Below are positions 1 to 8,900 of a stretch of 64,000 nt of DNA, in pieces. The DNA is from Rugosimonospora sp040255525 (GTDB taxonomy: Bacteria; Actinomycetota; Actinomycetes; Mycobacteriales; Micromonosporaceae): the NCBI GenBank assembly GCA_040255525.1, contig JBDZVD010000001.1:1-64000 (forward strand). Direction: 5' to 3'. Numbering within the stretch: the first letter of the stretch is position 1; each line of letters opens with the position of its first letter. Both the position numbers and the translations under genes were made by a program. The notes under the pieces are model-generated. The model made no database searches. It worked only from the letters and a program-made list of their open reading frames with translations, and had not been told where the DNA came from.

Positions 1-64
1 AACCCGCCTCGTCCCCGGCGATCGCCTTCGTCAGCGCCTCAGCGAGATCATCGTCCTGTGTCAC
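1..64 (-). CDS. Probable ECF sigma factor, first 21 codons only
   Basis: Reading leftward from a GTG at 64-62, the frame stays open to the window edge and begins VTQDDDLAEALTKAIAGDEA. This acidic, Ala-rich opening ending in AGDEA is the usual start of actinobacterial ECF RNA polymerase sigma factors (start of region 2). Only about 21 residues are visible, so the family call rests on this opening alone. No strong ribosome binding site precedes the GTG. It could also be another small helical protein. Confidence 0.4.
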   Translation of the reverse strand, partial: MTQDDDLAEALTKAIAGDEAG

Positions 65-268
65 CGCGTTTCAGCCGATTCCTATCCACGCCACGACTAT
101 CGCAATCCGACAAGGCCAGCACGGTACACGGCGCAGCGGCGTCTCGGCATCGCGAATGGGGAACCACCGGCGTACGGCGTTGCCGGCAACGCTCGGATGC
201 ACGATGGACCGGCCACGGCGCTCTGTCCGGCTCCTTCGTCCGCTGCCGATCAATGGGAGGCAGGCAGG

Positions 269-691
269 TCACGGCGGCGCCTTGGATGGTGACACGATCG
301 CGGTGGCGGTGCCCGCGCTGGGCCGGCGGGTGGTGGCGGTGGTGGCCAGCCGGCCGGTGACTGACAAAATGCCGAGCAGCCCGGCAACGCTGGCGGCGAA
401 GCCGGGGGTGTGACCGAGTTCGGTGAGGTAGGCGACGAGGTGTACGGCGATGACGGCCACGGCGGCGGCGCTGGCGAGGAACGCGACGGTCAGGACCCAG
501 TAGCCGGGATCGTGCAGGGCGGTGACCATCGGGTGGAGGAAGACGGCGTAGGCGTAGTAGAGCACGCCGTAGCCGACGGTCTGGGTGGCGGCCAGCGCCG
601 CGACGATGGCCCACCCGTACCGTGGTGTACCGTCTCGGCCCCCGCCGACCGTTGCCTGGTCCGCGGGGGCCGGGGCATGGCCGCGGGTCAT
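269..691 (-). pseudogene. MFS transporter remnant with internal deletion
   Basis: A 140-residue frame begins like an MFS transporter: YGWAIVAALAATQTVGYGVL is a first membrane helix, followed by YAVFLHPM. It then jumps directly to VTALHDPGYWVLTVAF, which in intact relatives belongs to the second half of the protein. It runs on through a helix near LVAYLTELGH and stops soon after. Roughly helices 2-6 and the C-terminal helices are missing, so this cannot be a working 12-helix carrier. It is the last member of a leftward series with the flavoprotein remnant, acetyltransferase and ArsR regulator, where such transporters usually sit. The family assignment is from recalled relatives; the deletion is inferred from that comparison. 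Confidence 0.6.
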
Positions 692-799
692 CGGGGCAGC
701 AGCAGCCGCCCGCCTGGTCGTCCGTGGACGCGCCGACGGGGATGAGGGTCAGCGGCGCGGACAACAGGCCGCCGCTGATGCCGGTGGCCAGCCCGCGCC

Positions 800-1043
800 G
801 GCAGCACGTCCAGGTCGGGGGCCTGCCAGCCGGCGGCGTCCAGGAGGGTACGAGCGGAGTCCGTGTTGTACCGCCACGGGGGGAACAGCCGCACGTGCCC
901 CACCGGCGTACCCCGTCGCCAGGGCCGTTCCCGGCTTCGAGGACAAGGAAGGGAAGCCCCCGTTCGTGGAGGTGCGCGGCGGCGGCCAGTCCGACCGGGC
1001 CGGCGCCGATCACCACGACGGGTCGCGTGGCACTGTCGTTCAT
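800..1043 (-). pseudogene. FAD/NAD(P)-binding flavoprotein remnant, frameshifted
   Basis: The frame opens with MNDSATRPVVVIGAGPVGLA, a dinucleotide-binding Rossmann motif (GxGxxG) at the extreme N-terminus of a flavin monooxygenase-like protein. Near 898-901 the reading frame breaks. The continuation, GHVRLFPPWRYNTDSA then LLDAAGWQAPDLDVLP, is found in another frame, consistent with loss of one base in the run GTGGGGCACGTG. After about position 800 no recognisable flavoprotein sequence follows, so about three quarters of the gene is gone. It lies 60 bases downstream of the acetyltransferase in the ars-like series. A sequencing error could explain the frameshift but not the missing remainder. 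Confidence 0.6.
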
Positions 1044-1103
1044 GGCGTCCTTCTCCTCTGTGGTGCGACATCGTCGAAGCCGGATCGGCGTGTTCGTGGT
1101 CAG

Positions 1104-1640
1104 TCACGGGACGGTGGGGCTGCGGCGTTCGATAAACAGCACGTCGCGCCAGCGGCCGTGGTGTCGCCCGATCCGTTCGCGGGTGCCGACCGTGCGAAAG
1201 CCTGCGCGCTGGTGCAGCCGGAGGCTGGCGGTGTTTTCCGGGAAGATCCCGGACTGGATGGTCCAGATACCGGCGGCTTCGGTGGAGGCGATCAGCGCGC
1301 GCAGCAGGGTCAGTCCGACACCCTGGCCGCGGGCGGCGGGGTGGATGTAGACGCTGTGCTCGACGACCCCGGCGTACACGGGCCGGGCGGATACCCGGGA
1401 GGCGGCGACCCAGCCGAGGACCCGGTCCTGTGCGTCGACAGCGACATGGCGGTGGTCGGCGAGCTTGCCGGCGGTGAACGCGTCCCAGTCCGGTGCCCGG
1501 GTTTCGAAGCTGGCATCGCCGGTGTCCAGACCGGCCTGATAGATCGCCAGCACCGCCGCGGCGTCGCTGGCGGCCATCGGCCGCGTGGCCACACCGTGTG
1601 GCGTACGGGTGGCGGGATCGATGCGCGGCAGGCTGTCCAT
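1104..1640 (-). CDS. GNAT N-acetyltransferase, phosphinothricin/arsinothricin type
   Basis: A 178-residue protein of the phosphinothricin/arsinothricin acetyltransferase branch of the GNAT superfamily, which transfers acetyl from acetyl-CoA to the amino group of glutamate-like antimetabolites. The start region RPMAASDAAAVLAIYQAGL, the T/SFET segment (DASFETRAPDW), the acetyl-CoA loop AARGQGVGLTLL and the ending NTASLRLHQRAGFRTVGTRE are typical of this branch. Length matches the family. The start ATG at 1640 overlaps the regulator's TGA by one base, so the two are translationally coupled. With an ArsR regulator, a flavoprotein and an MFS carrier in series, an arsenic-related role (ArsN1-like) is more likely than general phosphinothricin resistance. 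The substrate is inferred from context. Confidence 0.8.
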   Translation of the reverse strand: MDSLPRIDPATRTPHGVATRPMAASDAAAVLAIYQAGLDTGDASFETRAPDWDAFTAGKLADHRHVAVDAQDRVLGWVAASRVSARPVYAGVVEHSVYIHPAARGQGVGLTLLRALIASTEAAGIWTIQSGIFPENTASLRLHQRAGFRTVGTRERIGRHHGRWRDVLFIERRSPTVP

Positions 1641-1963
1641 CAGCAGCTCCCCGACGGGGCGGGGGCCGGCTTGCCCATGACCACGTCGGCCGCCGACGGG
1701 AAACAGCCGACGCACGCCTTGTTGATCCGGTAGTGGCGGGCGTTGCCGACCGGTTCCACGAGCACGAACCGCACCTCGGCCAGGATCTTCAGGTGCTGGG
1801 AGACGGTCGACTGCGCCAGGCCCATGAGCCCGACGATCTCCGCGACGCTCATCGGTCGCCTCGCGCGGGCGAGCAGTTCCACGAGCTGGACCCGGCTCGG
1901 GTCGGCCAGGGCGCGGAACCAGGACGCGTACTCGGTCGCGGTGGTCCGGTCGAGAAGTTCCAT
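1640..1963 (-). CDS. ArsR-family metalloid-responsive repressor
   Basis: A 107-residue winged-helix regulator. The recognition helix region LMGLAQSTVSQHLKILAEV and wing RHYRINK are typical of ArsR/SmtB repressors that leave DNA on binding metal or metalloid. The C-terminal segment NKACVGCFPSAADVVMG holds a CxxC pair, a plausible As(III) thiol site as in related actinobacterial ArsR proteins. It heads the leftward series with the acetyltransferase (one-base overlap) and the two broken genes, so it probably autoregulates that operon. Start ATG at 1963 gives the usual length. The metalloid ligand set is inferred from the Cys pair and neighbours. Confidence 0.82.
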   Translation of the reverse strand: MELLDRTTATEYASWFRALADPSRVQLVELLARARRPMSVAEIVGLMGLAQSTVSQHLKILAEVRFVLVEPVGNARHYRINKACVGCFPSAADVVMGKPAPAPSGSC

Positions 1964-2061
1964 CCCACACCTTCATCGTCTATCGCCGATCAACGATGAG
2001 ACTCTAGCCGGAAGCACCGCCGGTTGCCACACGGTGGCCAGAATCGGGCGGGCCATCGTGG

Positions 2062-2283
2062 TCAGCGTGGGTTGTCGACCGGTTTGCCTGCCGCGAGTAG
2101 GGATTCGGCTGCGCCGGTGCGGGCGTAGAGCACGAAGCGGCCGGTCCGGTGGACGCTGACCAGGCCGGCGTCGCGCAGCGCGGTGAGGTACTGGGATACG
2201 CCGGAGGCAGAGAGCCCGGTTCGGGTGGCCAGCTCGGTGGTGGAGGCGGGAACGTCCAGTTCGGTCAGCAGGCGCGCCCGCGG
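2062..2283 (-). pseudogene. Truncated ArsR-like winged-helix regulator
   Basis: The segment LLTELDVPASTTELATRTGL, then SASGVSQYLTALRDAGLVSV and a wing HRTGRFVLYARTGAAE, is the C-terminal winged-helix domain of a longer ArsR-like regulator. It ends at a normal stop after KPVDNPR. Upstream of about 2283 the homology ends abruptly and the DNA reads as part of a rightward aldo/keto reductase instead. No start codon gives a plausible N-terminus, so I read this as a 3' fragment left by a deletion or recombination. Confidence 0.55.
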
Positions 2284-2290
2284 CACCGAC

Positions 2291-2501
2291 CATGACGAAA
2301 TCATGACCATCGCGCGCCAGCACGGCGCCAGCGCGGCGCAGATCCGGCTGGCCTGGACGCCTGCACCAGGGGCCGCACGTCCTGGCCATCCCCGGCACCG
2401 GCAACCCCGACCACCTGGCCGCGAACGCGGCCGCCGGCGGGCTGCGCCTGTCCGACGAAGACATCGCCATCCTGGACCGCATCCACCGGGACGGTTCCTG
2501 A
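2291..2501 (+). pseudogene. Aldo/keto reductase C-terminal fragment with +1 frameshift
   Basis: Read rightward, DEIMTIARQHGASAAQIRLA then WT matches the late part of aldo/keto reductases. The continuation LHQGPHVLAIPGTGNPDHLA, then LRLSDEDIAILDRIHRDGS and a stop at 2499-2501, lies one frame over. The shift is explained by an extra C at about 2360 (TGGACG-C-CTGCAC). Only the last third of the family's usual length of about 280-300 residues is present, fused head-to-head with the truncated ArsR-like regulator. It is dead both by truncation and by frameshift. Confidence 0.7.
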
Positions 2502-2634
2502 CCGGTGGCGCGACACCTGGCCACAACCGCACCGGCCACCCGTCAACGCGAGGCCAGCGAAGACCGCCACCCGGCGGTGCGCCCGTCCGCATCGGGAGCG
2601 GGACGGGCACACCGCTGTCGGGCCTGCCGGTCCG

Positions 2635-3642
2635 TCAGTGGAACTGGTCCTTGTAGAAGACGTTGGCCTGCCGGACGCCGCCGGTGTTGGAGTAGATGCC
2701 GAAGGTCAGCCGCGGTGACCCGCCGCCGGACGTCTTGGCGAGCCAGATCGCCATGCCCTGCGGCTCCCTGCCGGGCAGGGACTGACCGGCGTAGGTGGGA
2801 TGCCGATCCTCCGTGATGGAATCGTCGGGTCCATTGAGGTCGATGGTGGTGATGTAGGAGGGCGAACCGACCGGGCCTTCGAGCAGGTACGCGTACTGGC
2901 CGTACGCGGTGAAGCCCTGGAACGGGTTGGCGGCGCCCCAGTCTCCACGCGACGGCAGTGCCCGATCGGCCACGTTGTAGTCCATGGTCAGCCGGCCGGC
3001 GCGTGCGTCGCTCATCGTGAAGGCGATGATGCGGGTCAGGTCGGTGCCGACGTGGTAGCGCACCAGCAACCGGTCGGTGGATGGATCGATGGCGGGCTGG
3101 GGATTGACGGCGCCGGCGATGACCGGCGTGCGGTCCTGGATCGAGGGGTCGTCCGCCTCCAGGGTGGTGCCGCTGACGAACGTGAACCGGCCGACCTTGG
3201 TGCCGAAACCACTCTTCGGATTGGCCTGCCATTCGGTCCACAGGTAGACGGTGCCGTTGTAGGGTTCGACGCCGATCGACACGCCGTGACCGAAGTTGTG
3301 CAGGGCCATGGCGCCGATCTCGTTGCCGGCCAGGTCGGTCTGGGTGACCCACAGGTCGCCGACGTGGGTCGGATCGGCGTTGTCCACGTTGGTCTGGAGG
3401 AAGTAGACGTGGTTGTTGACGTTGTCGTAAGCGTAGGACTGCATCACCCAGTTGGCGTGTAGCCGCTTTCTGAGGATCGGGTTGCCGCCGGTACCACCGA
3501 TGTTGAACCGGGGTGAGCTCGCTACGGTCGCAGCGGCGGTGCCGGCCCGCACGAGCGGCAGCGAGCCAACGGCCAACCCGCCCGCCGCGGCGAGCAGTCG
3601 CCGCCGGCCAAGGCTCAGCCGACTCGGATTGACAGAAGCCAT
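2635..3642 (-). CDS. Tat-exported TagC-like beta-propeller protein
   Basis: A 335-residue secreted protein. The N-terminus has a twin-arginine signal (LSLGRRRLLAAAGGLAVGS) with a hydrophobic core and an Ala-rich cleavage region near residue 38. The mature part resembles actinobacterial proteins annotated 'teichoic acid biosynthesis protein C' (P68 RBP/TagC-like beta-propeller). Shared signatures are VMQSYAYDNVNNHVYFLQ, DLAGNEIGAMALHNFGHG, GVEPYNGTVYLWTE, FQGFTAYGQYAYLLEG and a late REPQGMAIW. In this group the fold probably binds or processes cell-wall polymer or carbohydrate; catalysis is not established. AGGAGG lies 5 bases before the ATG. It appears monocistronic. Confidence 0.75.
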   Translation of the reverse strand: MASVNPSRLSLGRRRLLAAAGGLAVGSLPLVRAGTAAATVASSPRFNIGGTGGNPILRKRLHANWVMQSYAYDNVNNHVYFLQTNVDNADPTHVGDLWVTQTDLAGNEIGAMALHNFGHGVSIGVEPYNGTVYLWTEWQANPKSGFGTKVGRFTFVSGTTLEADDPSIQDRTPVIAGAVNPQPAIDPSTDRLLVRYHVGTDLTRIIAFTMSDARAGRLTMDYNVADRALPSRGDWGAANPFQGFTAYGQYAYLLEGPVGSPSYITTIDLNGPDDSITEDRHPTYAGQSLPGREPQGMAIWLAKTSGGGSPRLTFGIYSNTGGVRQANVFYKDQFH

Positions 3643-4014
3643 CGATCCTCCTGATTATGAATCTCCCACCCACTGGCGTGGCGAGTTCACTCTGTACGCG
3701 GCCCGCCGTGTCACTGCCACAGCGCGCCGCGGTGTCATGCGAGCGCGAAATCCGAGACGCCGCATCGACGCCTGCGGAGGATGTCGCTGATTCCCGCGGA
3801 GCGTACCGTTTCCCTTGAGCAGAAAAAAGTTTGGCCGGAATCGAGCAGCGCGACTGCTTCTTCGCCATATCCCCACCACACAAGAAGATATGGCGCAGGA
3901 CGGCCCGTTGCTTTCCCGTGCCCGTTGGGCCACGGGCCACAGCTGTTTCCACCGTCCGCTTCGGATGGTGTGCGCGGCACGGTGAACGGTCGATCAGCCG
4001 GCAGGCTCGCCACG
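3643..4014. other. Intergenic region, no gene seen
   Basis: This 372-base stretch lies between two leftward genes and should hold the promoter of the TagC-like gene. Frames within it have no family resemblance or ribosome binding site. A short A-rich patch near 3822-3832 is the only compositional feature noticed. Confidence 0.5.
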
Positions 4015-5811
4015 TCAGTGCGTCGGTAGCAGGCCGCGCGGTTGCCTGGCGAAGTCATCTTCCGGAACGCCCGACGTGGACCGCTCTCGGGCGTAGGCGT
4101 GCAGCAACGGAAACATCTGGTACGTCTGCTGATCGACTTGTTCGATCAAGTTCACCGCCGCCAGGCGGTGGAGCAGCGCCCGCGTGTCCGGCAGGGGCAG
4201 GCAGGCCGCCGCCGCGACCACCTCGATGGTGAGCTGGCCGGGCGGGATCCGTCCGAGCGCCCGGAAGACTCTGCGTTCCTCCGTCGGCAACGTCCGGTAG
4301 GACAGCTCGAACGAGGCACGGACCGAGACCTCACCGTCCGCCGTCGCCAGGTTCAGCGGATTCGCGGCCACCGCGCGGCCGTCGCCGAGGTCGGCTCCGG
4401 CGATGCGCAGCGCGAGTGGCAGGTACCCGCACCGCAGCGCGAGTCGGTCCATGCTGTCCGGGTCGTTCGCCTGGCCGGTGCCGAGCATCCCGTACAGCAG
4501 ACTGCGGGCCTCCGTCGGGCTGAGCGGGCCGAGCCGTACCCGTTGGATGCCTTCCCGTACGACGAGGCCGTCGAGGCGATCGCGGCTGGTGATCAGGGCC
4601 AGGCAGTCCGGGGAGCCGGGCAGCAAGGGCCGCAGCTGTTCGGAGTCGCGGGCATTGTCCAGCACGACGAGCACCCGCCGTCCGGCGATGAGTGAGCGGT
4701 ACCGTGCCGAGGCTTCCTCCAGGGTGTCCGGGACCGTACCCGCGGCACCGAGGTCGGCCAGGAGCCGCCCGAGGACGGCCAGCGGATCGGCCGGGTCGGC
4801 GGCGGCGTGGCCCCGCAGGTCCGCGTAGAGCTGGCCGTCGGGGAAACGCGCCGCGATGCGGTGCGCCCAGTGCAGGGCCAGAGCCGTCTTCCCCGTTGCG
4901 GGGCCACCGACGATCGCCACGCTACCGGCGGCTCGGTCCGGTGTGGACAGTGTCCGGTCCAGATCGGCCAGCACCCGCTGGCGACCGGCGAAACGGCCGG
5001 GTGGCGCGGGTAACTGGCGGAACACCGGCCTGCCCGCGCTCACCGGGGCGTTGGCTGGCGCGAGGGCCGGATCGGCGTTAAGTATCTGGTGGTAGAGCCT
5101 GGCGGCCGATTCGCTGGGGCCGGCCCTGCCGCCCCGGCGCAGCTCGGCGGTGAACTGGTGATACGCCTCCAGTGCCTCACGACGCCGCCCACAGCGATGG
5201 TAGGCGAGCATGAGCTGGCACCGCAGCGGCTCGTGGGTGGGGTGCTCGCGGACCAGGCCGGGCAGTTCCTGGGCGAGTTGGCGGTGCTGGCCGACGGACA
5301 GCCGGGCGGCCGCGCAGTCGCTGATCGCCTCCAGCCGCCGCGCGGCAAGCAGGGCAAGGTCCGGTTGCAGGGCGGCCGGGACCTGGATGTCCTCCAACGG
5401 AGTACCGCGCCACAGCCCGAGCGCCCTGGTCAGCTTCTCAACGGCGAGGGTGGGCGCGTCGGACCACAGTGCCTGCTGGCCGGCTGCGGCGAGGTCGTCG
5501 AAGAGTTCCGCGTCGACCTGCTCCGTGCGCACCTGAAGCAGGTATCCGGTCGCGGTGGTGTGCAGGCAGTCGGGGATGCCCGCCGCACGCAGCGTCCGGC
5601 GCACGTCGCTGGCGTAGCTCTGCAGGTTGGCCCGTGCCGATGGTGGCCGGTCGCCGGTCCACATCCAGTCGGCCAGGGTATTCGCGGCGACGGGCCGGTT
5701 GCGCCGGCACAGCAGCAGCGCGAGGAGTACCCGGGCCTTGTGCCGCCGTACCGTCACCGGCCGCGCGGCGCTGTCGCGCACTTGTAACGGCCCGAGGATT
5801 GCGAATTCCAC
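4015..5811 (-). CDS. AfsR/SARP-type regulator (wHTH-BTAD-NTPase), no TPR
   Basis: A 598-residue regulator. Residues 1-95 are an OmpR-like winged helix (start VEFAILGPLQV, HKARVLLALLLCRRNRPVA). Residues 98-247 are a bacterial transcriptional activation domain, and from about 275 an NB-ARC-type NTPase has Walker A GGPATGKT at 302-309 and Walker B VLVVLD at 380-385. A winged helix and helical tail end at 598, and the TPR block of full AfsR is absent. Family members activate antibiotic or developmental genes, often downstream of Ser/Thr kinases. The GTG at 5811 is chosen because SARP proteins start just before the FxxLGPL motif. It follows a larger AfsR-like gene by 100 bases on the same strand, so the pair may be co-transcribed. 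Confidence 0.85.
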   Translation of the reverse strand: MEFAILGPLQVRDSAARPVTVRRHKARVLLALLLCRRNRPVAANTLADWMWTGDRPPSARANLQSYASDVRRTLRAAGIPDCLHTTATGYLLQVRTEQVDAELFDDLAAAGQQALWSDAPTLAVEKLTRALGLWRGTPLEDIQVPAALQPDLALLAARRLEAISDCAAARLSVGQHRQLAQELPGLVREHPTHEPLRCQLMLAYHRCGRRREALEAYHQFTAELRRGGRAGPSESAARLYHQILNADPALAPANAPVSAGRPVFRQLPAPPGRFAGRQRVLADLDRTLSTPDRAAGSVAIVGGPATGKTALALHWAHRIAARFPDGQLYADLRGHAAADPADPLAVLGRLLADLGAAGTVPDTLEEASARYRSLIAGRRVLVVLDNARDSEQLRPLLPGSPDCLALITSRDRLDGLVVREGIQRVRLGPLSPTEARSLLYGMLGTGQANDPDSMDRLALRCGYLPLALRIAGADLGDGRAVAANPLNLATADGEVSVRASFELSYRTLPTEERRVFRALGRIPPGQLTIEVVAAAACLPLPDTRALLHRLAAVNLIEQVDQQTYQMFPLLHAYARERSTSGVPEDDFARQPRGLLPTH

Positions 5812-5911
5812 TGCTGCCCGCCCCTTGATCGACGACCGTAGGCGAGCAACAGTGTGCGCAGCCGGCGCACGGATGCCGCACCGGTCGCGCACGGGTACCG
5901 TCCGGTGCGGC

Positions 5912-8900
5912 TCACCGGGGCAGGTCGGCCAGCCGGCGGCCGATGTCGGCGGCGTAGTCGGAGCCGGCGTCCTGGTACAGGGCCCGTGACCGGAGCCAGG
6001 CATCCATCGCGGCGGCCTGGTTCCCGCTGGCCAGATGCAGCTCGCCGAGGACCGCCAGGGCGCGTGCCCCGGCCGTGGGGTTTCCGATGTCCGAGCACAT
6101 GCGCTCGGCCCTTTCGGCGAGAGCCACCGCCTCATCGAAGCGCCGTTCGGTGCCGAGCAGTTGCGCCAGGCGCAGGAGCAGTTTGGCCTCCCCGCTTCGA
6201 TCGCCGGCGACCCGGACCAGTTGCAGACCGATGCCGAACAGGCTCCGCGCCCTGGCGATGTCGCCCTGTGCCGCGTGCAGGTCGCCGAGGGCCAGCCGGG
6301 CGTACGCGTTGTCGATGAGCAGACCGAGCCGGCCGGTGACCGTCACGGCCTGGTCCAGATAGCCCGCGGCCCGCTCGCGCCTGCCCTGCCACAGCAGGAC
6401 CATCCCGAGCACGCCCCACGCCCGGCACTGCGTCTCCTGGTCGCCGGCCGCCTCCAGTTCGGGCAGCGCCCGCTCCAGCTGGTCGATCGCCGCTTCCCAC
6501 TCGCGGCGGTCAGTGTGGACCACCGCCGCGCTGTACCGGGCCTGGGCCGCCCGCAGCCCATCGCCGGCCGCCTCGAAAGTGTCGATGGCACCCAGGCTCA
6601 ACCGCAGCGCCTGTTCCAGCTGACCGGTCATCCGCAGGACCACCGACAGCCCCGCCTCGGCGACCGCGCGGCCCCAGGCGTCGCCGGTGCGATCGAAGTA
6701 GTCGCGGGCCTGTTCGTAGCCGAGCCGAGCGCTGTCATTGCGGTCCTGGTACCGGTCGACCGCGGCGAGGCCACAGCACAGCAGCGCCGCGGCCCGCTGG
6801 TCACCGACCGTCCGCGCCGCGGCCAGCCCGTCCTGGTACAGCGCGCGCCACTCGTCGAAGGCGCCCTGCGACTCCAGAAACTTGGCCGCGGCGGAGGCGA
6901 TCTGGTATGCGTAGGCGCGGCCCTCTCCGGCCGCCCGCTTGACCACGGCCAGCAGCCCGGTCCGCTCGCTTTCGAACCAGGCAACCGCTTGGTCGATCCG
7001 CAGCCCGGGTACCGGCCGCGGCAGATCCGCTCCGGGCAGCGGGCTGACCGGCCGGGCCGGCAGGCCGGTGCCGGCTGTGGTGGCCGCGGCGAGCCAGGCG
7101 CCGTACCACCGTTCGACAGCCGCGGATCGCCGTGGTGGCTCGACGCGCGCAGCCAACTCCACGGCGTAGGCCCGGACCAGATCGTGCAGCCGGTACCTGG
7201 CCTGCCCGGCCTGGTCGTGGCCGGCGTACTCGACGAGCTGCGCGCGGATGAGTTCGTCGATGACCGGCTGCGTCTCGCCGACGGTGGTGTGCAGCAGCGC
7301 GGCCAGGCTCCACGCGGCGAAGTCGGTGCGTGGCAGCAGGCCCAGCACGTCCAGTCCCGCCGCGGCGCCAGCCGACAGCGCCCGGTAGCTGAGCTGGAGG
7401 TTGGCCCGCACATCGACGCCGCCGTGGCGCAGTTCGTCCAGCCGCCGCCGCTGGTCGATCAGCCGGTCGACCAACGTCGCAACCCGCCAGTGCGGGCTTT
7501 CGGCCAGACGGCCGGCGGCCACTCGCAGCGCGAGCGGCAGGCGGCCGCACAGCTCGATGAGCGTGTCGGTCTCGGTGCGCTCGGCCGCCATCCGGCCCTC
7601 ACCGATGAGCGTACCGACCAGCGTGCGGCACGCGCCGATGCTCAGGATGTCCACGGCGAGTGAACGGGCACCGAGCGGCGCGGCCAGCGGTGTGCGGCTC
7701 GTGACGATGACCGCGCAACCGGCCACGCCCGGCAGCAGGGGGCGTACCTGCGTGTCGGACACGGCGTTGTCGAGCACGATCAGTACCCGCTGGTCGGCCA
7801 GGCGTGAACGCAGCAGCGCCGCGCGTGCCGACTGGTCGTCGGGGATCGCCCGGCCCGGTACGCCCAGCGCGATCAGGAACCGGCCCAGCACATCGTACGG
7901 ATCCTCCGGTACCGGGTCCGTGCCGGCGAGGTTGACGTACAGCTGACCGTCGGGGTAGCGCGGCCGTAGCTGGTGGGCCACGTGTACCGCCAGGGTGCTC
8001 TTGCCCACGCCCGGCTTGCCGTGTACGGCCAGGATCGGTACCGCGGCGCCGGCACGCAGCGCGCCCAGCGCCGCGGCGACCTCGCGCTGGCGTCCCGTGA
8101 AATCACCGATGTCGAGCGGCAACTGCGCGGGGCGGACGGCTCGTCGCCCGAGGGCGACGGCGATTGCGGCGCCGGGCTCGCCGCAGGCCGGGACCGCACT
8201 GTCCGCGGCGCCGGTGGCCTGTGCGGCGCTGTCCGGGGCGGCGCTGTCCGGGGCGACGGCGGCCTGGGCGACCGTGACCGAGGCGCCGGTGACCGGGGCG
8301 ACCGGGACCGAGGCGCCGGTGACCGAGGCGCCGGCGGCCGGTGCCGGGTCGGGCGGTGGCTCGGCGGCCGGCCGCATACCCGCAACGTCCTCCGGCGAGA
8401 CCGGGTCGGCCCGCAGGATGCGCTGGTGCAGCCGGCGCAGCTCCTGCCCCGGCTCCAGACCCAGCTCCTCGACGTAGCGCCGCCGCAGATCCGCGTACAC
8501 CCGCAGTGCGTCACCGGTCCGTCCGGCCTGGTACAGGGCGAACATGAGCAGCTGGTGCGGGCGTTCGCGCGGCGGACTGTGCCGGGTGACCTCGGCCAGG
8601 GTGCCCGCCGCGTCGGCGTACCGGTGGCGCGCCACGTCGACCTCGGCGGCCTCCTCCATGGTCCGCAGTCGCAACTCGTCCCAGCGGGCGGCCTCGGCGG
8701 CAACGAACGGCCCGGTGGTGGCGCCGCCGAGCGCGGGGCCGCGCCACAGGGCGAGCGCGGCAGCGTACCCGTCACCGGCCGCGTCCAGGCGTCCCTGTGA
8801 TCGGTCGGTCCGGGCGCGGTGCAGCGCGGCGGTGAACGCCGTGCTGTCCAGCCAGCACTCCGCGGGCCGCAGCAGGTACCCCGGGGAGCGGGTCGCCACC

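Noticed and set aside
1104..1976. A 290-residue protein starting at 1976 in the acetyltransferase frame
   Set aside because: The first 112 residues are the out-of-frame reading of the ArsR gene; the true start is the overlapping ATG at 1640.
8223..8325. Short tandem repeats as a possible CRISPR array
   Set aside because: Periods are 15 and 30 bases with no unique spacers, and the repeats lie inside a coding linker.
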